From NCBI GenBank assembly GCA_963658405.1, contig CAVKQI010000013.1:1-36305 (forward strand): a DNA stretch of 36,305 nucleotides. The letters run 5' to 3'. A program made the position numbers and the translations under genes. The notes beneath the pieces were generated by a model. It did no database searches. It was not told the DNA's origin and saw only the letters and a program-made list of their open reading frames with translations. This document shows, piece by piece, positions 31,353-36,305 of this stretch (positions are counted from its first letter, which is position 1; every line of letters starts with the position of its first letter). The DNA is from CAG-791 sp963658405. Lineage in GTDB: Bacteria > Bacillota > Clostridia > Lachnospirales > Lachnospiraceae.

Positions 31353-34181
31353 ATGCTTCGTAAGGTAGTAGATAAAAAAACGGCAGTGCAGTTTACGGCG
31401 CTGCTCATCGGCGTGCTGCTGATCCTGTCTCTCTGGCCGCTTCGCCTGTGGAAGACGGACAAGACCCTGGCCGGCGCCGGTCAGATCATTTCTGTCAGTG
31501 AGGCGGTGCAGGCAGGAGAGGATGCCGGGGAGATCTTTACGGCCTCCTACAGCCATCTGCAGTCCATGAAGGTATATATTGCCCAGGTGGAGACAGAGGG
31601 CAGGGCGGCTCTTCGCCTTTTCGGCACGCAGGACGGACAGTCGGTGCTGTTGGCTCAGGAAGAGCTGGAGCTGACGCAGGATATGGCAGAGAGCTACATT
31701 ACGCTGGATCTGGATGTGGACCTGACACCGGGAGAGACCTATACCTGCATGCTGGATACCGAGAAGGCGGTCTTTCATGTGGGCTTTGAGGCAGCAGACG
31801 GCGGCGTATCCGAGGGACTGGTGAGCAGTGAACAGGTGCCGGGCTATGTATGCGGCTTTTATCACGACACCACGGTAGACGGCGTGGCGCTGGCCTCTGT
31901 CTATACCTACCGGATGCCCCTGCAGAAGTTCCCCACCGCATGCCTGATGCTTGCGCTGGCCGTGCTGACAGCGCTGGTGTGGTTCGGGAGTCAGCGGTTC
32001 TTTGACCGTCATCCGGAAAAGAACGGTCTTTATACCATAGAGAAGCTGCTGCGCGTTACGTTGACGCCGGTGATCCTTGTGGTGGCAGCGGTCGGTCTGG
32101 TGGCAGCGGGCCCCCTGCAGCTCTTTGATCATCGCATAGGCGACATTCTCTTTTACGAGCTGGGCATCCTGCTGGCGGCAGGCATTGCCCTTTACGGACT
32201 GTGGCATGACCGCAGCCCCGTTTACCAAAGCGGATACCAGGACCATCGTCCGCGCGGACTTTTCCCCTGGCTGCAGGCGGTGTGCATCGCTGCGGAAATC
32301 GGCTTTTGCTGTGAGTACGTGAATGCGCTGTATGATCTGCAGCATACGCTGGCGGAGCGCAAGATGATGATCGCCTTTTTGCTGGTGATCCTTCTGACTT
32401 ATAAAAAAGAGGAAATCCTGAACCTTCTCAATATCTGCTATATGGTGGCGGCGCTGATCGTGGGAGCCGTATGCTACGGGCACTTTGCCCTGGACGCCTC
32501 CCAGAAGGAGTATGACAGCCACAACCTGGCATTGGGACTGCTCATCGCCGTGGTGATCCTCTTCGGCCTGGTGGTGATGAATACCGCACAGCTCCTGGCA
32601 GAGAACTGGCGGAGAAGGCCTGCCGGAGAGAGAGAACCCCGCAGAGCAGACGCACGCAGAGCCGGAAGGCATGACGAAAGAGCGCGGAAGAGTTTTCTGT
32701 CGGGACGTGTCTATCTCCTTTTCCTGACCGTGCTTTTCCTGTTTCTGGTGATCCTTCGCAATACCAGATGGTGGACGGTGGTCTTTGTCCTTTCCTTTAC
32801 TCTTTTCTATATTCGCTTTTATCACTGGAAGGGAAGAAGGGGATGGCTGACCACGCTCTCGAGAGGTATCTGCCTGCAGTTTATCTGCATGGTGATCTAT
32901 TGCCTGCTGCACCGGTATTTCATGTCCTTTTTGTATACTCGGTATTCCATGGACTTCCATACCGTGACCATCACGGCGGTCTATCTGACCATGGTGGAGG
33001 GCGCCGTATTGGTGCTCTTCCTGGGAAAATGGCAGCAGACCCTTGGATGCTCCTTTAAGGAACGCCTGGCGATCCTCTGGAAGGAGGCCCTGCTCCTTGG
33101 CATCGCCTCTTCCTATCTGCTCATGACCATGTCAAGGACCGGTGTCATGGCAGTGGCCGCAGTGGCGCTGGTACTGCTGGCAGCCATTCTGCTCATACAG
33201 AAGAAAACCCGGATACTGGTCTCCGTGGCCGCTATGATCGGGGTGACCGTGCTCACCTTCCCCGTGATCTTCACAGGGCAGCGGATCCTGCCCGTGGTGG
33301 TGGGAGAGCCGAAGCTTTTTGAGATCGAGTCCTATCCCGATGTCGTCATGCGGGGCACGCATTGGGACTCCATGTACTATATCTGCCTGGAGCGTTTCTC
33401 CCAGGTCTTCGGCACCAAGATGTTCGGTCTGCCGGAGGGGAGCTATGACTTCTACGGCGACAGCACGGAGGAAGAGAGTACGGCCTCGGCGGCTGGTCAG
33501 AATGACAGCGCAGAGATTACAGGGCAGAGCAGCGGTGTGCAGGAGCAGGGAAAAGCGGCAGCTGCCGGCAGGGAGTGTGCAGCAGAAGCCGGTACCCTGA
33601 CCATCCGGGCACAGAAGACAATAGCCTCTGCATCGGAAGAAGCAGTCGCTGAGACGGCGGCGGATACAGACGACAGCGCAGCGGCGGCAGAGGAAACGAC
33701 AGAAGAGAATACAGAAGAAAATACTTCGGAGAATCAGGATGCAGCTTTGTCCGGCGGACAGGACGAGGGAGACTACACCAACGGTCGTCTCTCCATCTAT
33801 CGCTCTTACTTAGAGCAGATGAACCTGTGGGGACATGACAGCATGGGAGCAGTCTTAGAAGACGGCAGCATTGCCATGCATGCCCACAATGTCTTTCTGC
33901 AGGTGGCCTTTGACCACGGCATCGTGGCGGGGATCTGGTTTGCCCTCTTCCTGCTTTTGACATTCCTGCAGGCATGTTTATACTATAAGAGATGCATGAG
34001 ATCCGGCAGGCTCTCCGAAGCCGAAAAGCAGTCGGCACTTCTGCCTCTGGCGGCCGTGACCGCCTTTGGCGCAGCCGGCATGGTGGAGTGGGTATTTACC
34101 CTGTGCAATCCCATGACGATCTTTTTATTCTATGCAATTGCACCGCTTCTCTGGATGCAAAGGAAAGGGAACAGATTATAA
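31353..34181 (+). CDS. O-antigen ligase/polymerase-like membrane protein with acidic insert
   Basis: This 942-residue protein begins with a short membrane span and an extracytoplasmic beta-rich region (about 25-190), then about 12 spans. The motif MHAHNVFLQVAFDHGIVAG near residue 845 is characteristic of Wzy_C/O-antigen ligase enzymes, which transfer lipid-linked glycans. Before it lies a low-complexity stretch rich in Ala, Glu, Ser and Thr (about residues 700-810), unusual for the family and probably outside the cell. The gene begins 5 bases after the previous stop and its stop overlaps the next start by one base, so all three are coupled. The ribosome site is weak. Confidence 0.82.
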   Translation: MLRKVVDKKTAVQFTALLIGVLLILSLWPLRLWKTDKTLAGAGQIISVSEAVQAGEDAGEIFTASYSHLQSMKVYIAQVETEGRAALRLFGTQDGQSVLLAQEELELTQDMAESYITLDLDVDLTPGETYTCMLDTEKAVFHVGFEAADGGVSEGLVSSEQVPGYVCGFYHDTTVDGVALASVYTYRMPLQKFPTACLMLALAVLTALVWFGSQRFFDRHPEKNGLYTIEKLLRVTLTPVILVVAAVGLVAAGPLQLFDHRIGDILFYELGILLAAGIALYGLWHDRSPVYQSGYQDHRPRGLFPWLQAVCIAAEIGFCCEYVNALYDLQHTLAERKMMIAFLLVILLTYKKEEILNLLNICYMVAALIVGAVCYGHFALDASQKEYDSHNLALGLLIAVVILFGLVVMNTAQLLAENWRRRPAGEREPRRADARRAGRHDERARKSFLSGRVYLLFLTVLFLFLVILRNTRWWTVVFVLSFTLFYIRFYHWKGRRGWLTTLSRGICLQFICMVIYCLLHRYFMSFLYTRYSMDFHTVTITAVYLTMVEGAVLVLFLGKWQQTLGCSFKERLAILWKEALLLGIASSYLLMTMSRTGVMAVAAVALVLLAAILLIQKKTRILVSVAAMIGVTVLTFPVIFTGQRILPVVVGEPKLFEIESYPDVVMRGTHWDSMYYICLERFSQVFGTKMFGLPEGSYDFYGDSTEEESTASAAGQNDSAEITGQSSGVQEQGKAAAAGRECAAEAGTLTIRAQKTIASASEEAVAETAADTDDSAAAAEETTEENTEENTSENQDAALSGGQDEGDYTNGRLSIYRSYLEQMNLWGHDSMGAVLEDGSIAMHAHNVFLQVAFDHGIVAGIWFALFLLLTFLQACLYYKRCMRSGRLSEAEKQSALLPLAAVTAFGAAGMVEWVFTLCNPMTIFLFYAIAPLLWMQRKGNRL
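33460..33775 (+). other. Low-complexity A/E/S/T-rich coding insert
   Basis: About 105 codons inside the ligase-like gene encode mainly Ala, Glu, Thr, Ser and Gln, with runs such as EETTEENTEENTSENQ. It interrupts the large loop just before the ligase motif. Base composition differs from flanking membrane-span codons. Confidence 0.7.
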
Positions 34182-36142
34182 TGAGCGGCATAAAGGACAA
34201 TCATCAGCAGGATACGCCAAAGAGCAGCAATAACGGCGCGAAGGGCGAACGGGTGCGCAGTCCTTTTAACTACAAACTTTTTTACAGACGCACGGCGCTG
34301 ATCATCTACGATATTCTGAGCGTCATTCTGGCCAGCTATCTCTCGGTGCTGATCCGTTTTGATTTTCGGATCGGGGATGTGCCTTATCACTTTATGGATC
34401 CCATCACCAATTCGCTGCCCATCAATATCGTATTTACACTGGTTATTTTTTACCTGTTTCGCATGTACCACAGTCTCTGGGCTTTTGCCGGGGAGACGGA
34501 GCTGCAGAACCTGGTGATCTCCTGTACCCTCTCGGGTGTGGTGAACGGGATCCTGCTGCAGTTTTTCCGCATCAGCGACCAGCCGGTGCCCAAGAGCTTT
34601 TATTTCCTGTACGTATTTTTCCTGATCGCCTTTATCTTCGCCAGCCGTTTTTCCTATCGATTCCTGCGGGGTCTCAAGCACAAGAATGAGAACCGCAAGA
34701 ACTCCACGGCCGTGATGGTCATCGGCGCCGGCGAAGCAGCCAATGTCATCATCAAGGAGATCCTGAACAGCCATTTCTCCACCATGGTCATCCGCTGCAT
34801 CATCGACGACGACCAGAGCAAGTGGGGCAGATACATTCAGGGCATCAAGGTAGTCGGCGGTCGCGAGCGCATCATCGAGTGCGCAGACCTTTACAATATC
34901 GATGAGATCATCATCGCCATGCCCTCGATCTCCAGAAAGAATCTGAAGGACATCCTCTCGATCTGCAAGGAGACCCACTGTAAGCTGCGCTCCCTTCCCG
35001 GCATGTACCAGCTGGTGAACGGCGAGGTCAATGTCAGCAAGCTGCGGGATGTGGAAGTGGAGGATCTGCTGGGCAGAGAGCCGGTGGAAGTGGATATCGA
35101 TTCCATCATCGGCTATGTCAGCGGCAAGGTGGTCATGGTGACCGGAGGCGGCGGCTCCATCGGCAGCGAGCTCTGCCGACAGATCGCGGCCCATAAGCCC
35201 AAGCAGCTGGTGATCCTGGATATCTACGAAAACAGCGTTTACGACGTACAGCAGGAATTAAAGCGTAAGTACCCGGATCTAAATCTCGTAGTGCTGATCG
35301 CTTCGGTGCGCAATACCAACCGGCTCAATTCCATTTTTTCCACCTATCACCCGGACATCGTCTACCATGCGGCGGCCCACAAGCATGTGCCCCTGATGGA
35401 GGCCAGTCCCTGTGAGGCCATTAAGAATAACGTATTCGGTACCTGGAAGACGGCTACAGCGGCAGCCATGAACGGGACGGAGCGCTTCGTCATGATCTCC
35501 ACGGACAAAGCGGTGAATCCCACCAACATCATGGGCGCCAGCAAGCGGATCTGCGAGATGATCATCCAGACCTTCAATAAGCACTACGACACCAATTTCG
35601 TGGCCGTGCGTTTCGGCAATGTGCTGGGCAGCAACGGCAGTGTGATCCCGCTTTTCAAAAAGCAGATCGCCGAGGGCGGCCCGGTGACCGTGACGGATCC
35701 CAACATCATCCGCTATTTCATGACGATCCCCGAGGCAGTATCCCTGGTGCTGCAGGCGGGCGCCTATGCAAAGGGCGGTGAGATCTTCGTCCTGGATATG
35801 GGAGAGCCCGTGAAGATCCTGGATCTGGCAGAAAACCTGATCAAGCTCTCCGGTTACAAGGTAGGCGAGGATATCAAGATCGAGTTCACAGGACTTCGCC
35901 CGGGAGAGAAGCTCTATGAAGAGATGCTCATGTCCGAGGAGGGCCTGAAAGATACGGCCAACAAGCAGATCCATATCGGCAAGCCGATCGATCTAAATGA
36001 GATGGAATTCTTCGGTCAGCTCCAGAGACTCAAGGAAGCGGCCAATGCAGAGTCCCCCAACATCCGCCGGATGGTACAGGAGATCGTGCCCACCTATAAG
36101 AGCCCGGAGGAAGTGAACCAGAAGTATCACGGGGCAGAGTAG
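34181..36142 (+). CDS. Membrane-bound UDP-sugar 4,6-dehydratase, FlaA1/CapD/PglF type
   Basis: This 653-residue enzyme has about four N-terminal membrane spans (30-165), a CoA-binding-like Rossmann domain (about 175-300), and a C-terminal SDR dehydratase domain. NAD binding is by TGGGGSIGS (321 onwards), followed by YHAAAHKHVPLME and the active site STDKAVNPTNIMGASKR (440-456), with Met451-x3-Lys455 where ordinary SDR enzymes have Tyr-x3-Lys; this is known for PglF/CapD enzymes. It would convert UDP-GlcNAc to the 4-keto-6-deoxy sugar. The start at 34181 overlaps the previous stop and has AAAGGGA; upstream in-frame sequence overlaps the ligase gene. Confidence 0.92.
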   Translation: MSGIKDNHQQDTPKSSNNGAKGERVRSPFNYKLFYRRTALIIYDILSVILASYLSVLIRFDFRIGDVPYHFMDPITNSLPINIVFTLVIFYLFRMYHSLWAFAGETELQNLVISCTLSGVVNGILLQFFRISDQPVPKSFYFLYVFFLIAFIFASRFSYRFLRGLKHKNENRKNSTAVMVIGAGEAANVIIKEILNSHFSTMVIRCIIDDDQSKWGRYIQGIKVVGGRERIIECADLYNIDEIIIAMPSISRKNLKDILSICKETHCKLRSLPGMYQLVNGEVNVSKLRDVEVEDLLGREPVEVDIDSIIGYVSGKVVMVTGGGGSIGSELCRQIAAHKPKQLVILDIYENSVYDVQQELKRKYPDLNLVVLIASVRNTNRLNSIFSTYHPDIVYHAAAHKHVPLMEASPCEAIKNNVFGTWKTATAAAMNGTERFVMISTDKAVNPTNIMGASKRICEMIIQTFNKHYDTNFVAVRFGNVLGSNGSVIPLFKKQIAEGGPVTVTDPNIIRYFMTIPEAVSLVLQAGAYAKGGEIFVLDMGEPVKILDLAENLIKLSGYKVGEDIKIEFTGLRPGEKLYEEMLMSEEGLKDTANKQIHIGKPIDLNEMEFFGQLQRLKEAANAESPNIRRMVQEIVPTYKSPEEVNQKYHGAE

Positions 36143-36144
36143 AG

Positions 36145-36278
36145 ATGAAACAGAGAGACCATGGATGCGACAAACGTCATCCATGGGGATCGCAGCAGGG
36201 AATTCGCGTTTGCGAAATTCCCTTCGCGTTGCCGCAGCAGATAGCGGCGCTGCCGCTGCAAGCAGCGGCATAAGGAGG
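36145..36278 (+). repeat. Tandem hairpin leader, modules B-C-D-D (family 1, copy 4)
   Basis: It contains B (CCATGGATG 36159-36167 with 36178-36186), C (36198-36207 with 36212-36222), and two D hairpins (GCCGC 36231-36235 with 36244-36248; TGCCGCTG 36251-36258 with 36263-36270). AAGGAGG (36272-36278) follows. A 42-codon frame starts at ATG 36145 and ends at TAA 36271-36273, overlapping that ribosome site; it lacks a clear ribosome site of its own. Its C-D-K-R-H segment aligns with the stop-R-K-R-H segment of the 7354 copy. Confidence 0.7.
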
Positions 36279-36283
36279 AAAGT

Positions 36284-36305
36284 TTGAAAGAAATGCCTGA
36301 AGGCA
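36284..36305 (+). other. Start of next module A or gene, cut by window end
   Basis: TTG 36284 follows AAGGAGG at 5 bases. The 34 bases 36272-36305 match 7354-7387 at 31 positions, so another module A and leader frame (M-K-E-M-P-E-G) begin here and run off the window. Confidence 0.5.

Noticed and set aside
31344..32960. Minus-strand open frame (538 codons) opposite the ligase gene
   Set aside because: Antisense shadow; Q/H-rich composition typical of reversed membrane-span codons.

Overview
The window looks like a chromosome segment of a gut-type Lachnospiraceae (Clostridia) bacterium. The evidence is strong AGGAGG-type ribosome sites, several TTGnnn-17-TAnnnT promoters, a domain-permuted GH3 beta-glucosidase of the type known from Ruminococcus/Butyrivibrio, and Gram-positive-style surface glycan genes. 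Most of it is fairly GC-rich by eye; a block at about 11.1-12.6 kb is clearly AT-rich and looks acquired. No rRNA, tRNA or CRISPR array was seen. Species cannot be fixed from sequence alone.

Layout. (1) 0-6 kb, signalling: a multi-PAS hybrid histidine kinase (+) faces an Hpt phosphotransfer protein and a GGDEF-REC-HD-GYP protein (-). The kinase and the c-di-GMP protein share an N-terminal Cys motif (CY[ED]...CPxC), suggesting one phosphorelay/c-di-GMP module. (2) 6-10 kb, sugar catabolism: a LacI-type regulator with a clear promoter and a dyad in its leader, then the permuted GH3 enzyme. (3) 10.4-13.8 kb, an island of toxin/defence-like genes: a HEPN-like/MNT nucleotidyltransferase pair, an AlbA_2 (Schlafen-type) regulator broken by a 10-N assembly gap, and a Fic protein. 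The last two both carry 12-bp tandem repeats in the linker before a C-terminal DNA-binding domain. (4) 14.0-17.2 kb, minus strand: pseF-pseI-pseG, the activated end of pseudaminic acid synthesis. (5) 17.5-36.1 kb, plus strand: a large surface-glycan cluster with a PLP decarboxylase, GT52-like transferase, lipid-linked-oligosaccharide-type ABC exporter, acyltransferase 3, three large polytopic GT-C-like membrane proteins, RffA/WecE aminotransferase, a GNAT-GT2 fusion, an O-antigen-ligase-like protein and a FlaA1/CapD-type UDP-sugar 4,6-dehydratase.

How the genes fit together: sugar nucleotides made in the cytoplasm (CMP-pseudaminate, a dTDP-4-amino sugar, a UDP-4-keto sugar) would feed lipid-linked glycan assembly. 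The ABC protein would flip it, the GT2 domain would make undecaprenyl-phosphate sugars for the GT-C-like enzymes outside, and the ligase would polymerise or attach the product. This is inference from family membership and order.

The least explained material is between the genes. Family 1 is a modular chain of four short hairpins (A-B-C-D), each chain ending in a Shine-Dalgarno sequence and start codon; copies are at 5.87, 7.35, 24.75 and 36.15 kb, and the copies carry short, related open frames. Family 2 is a ~153-bp element with perfect 13-16 bp terminal inverted repeats (GTAwCTGTTyAG...), at 3180 and 10123, with a decayed half copy at 17194. Both deserve a genome-wide search.
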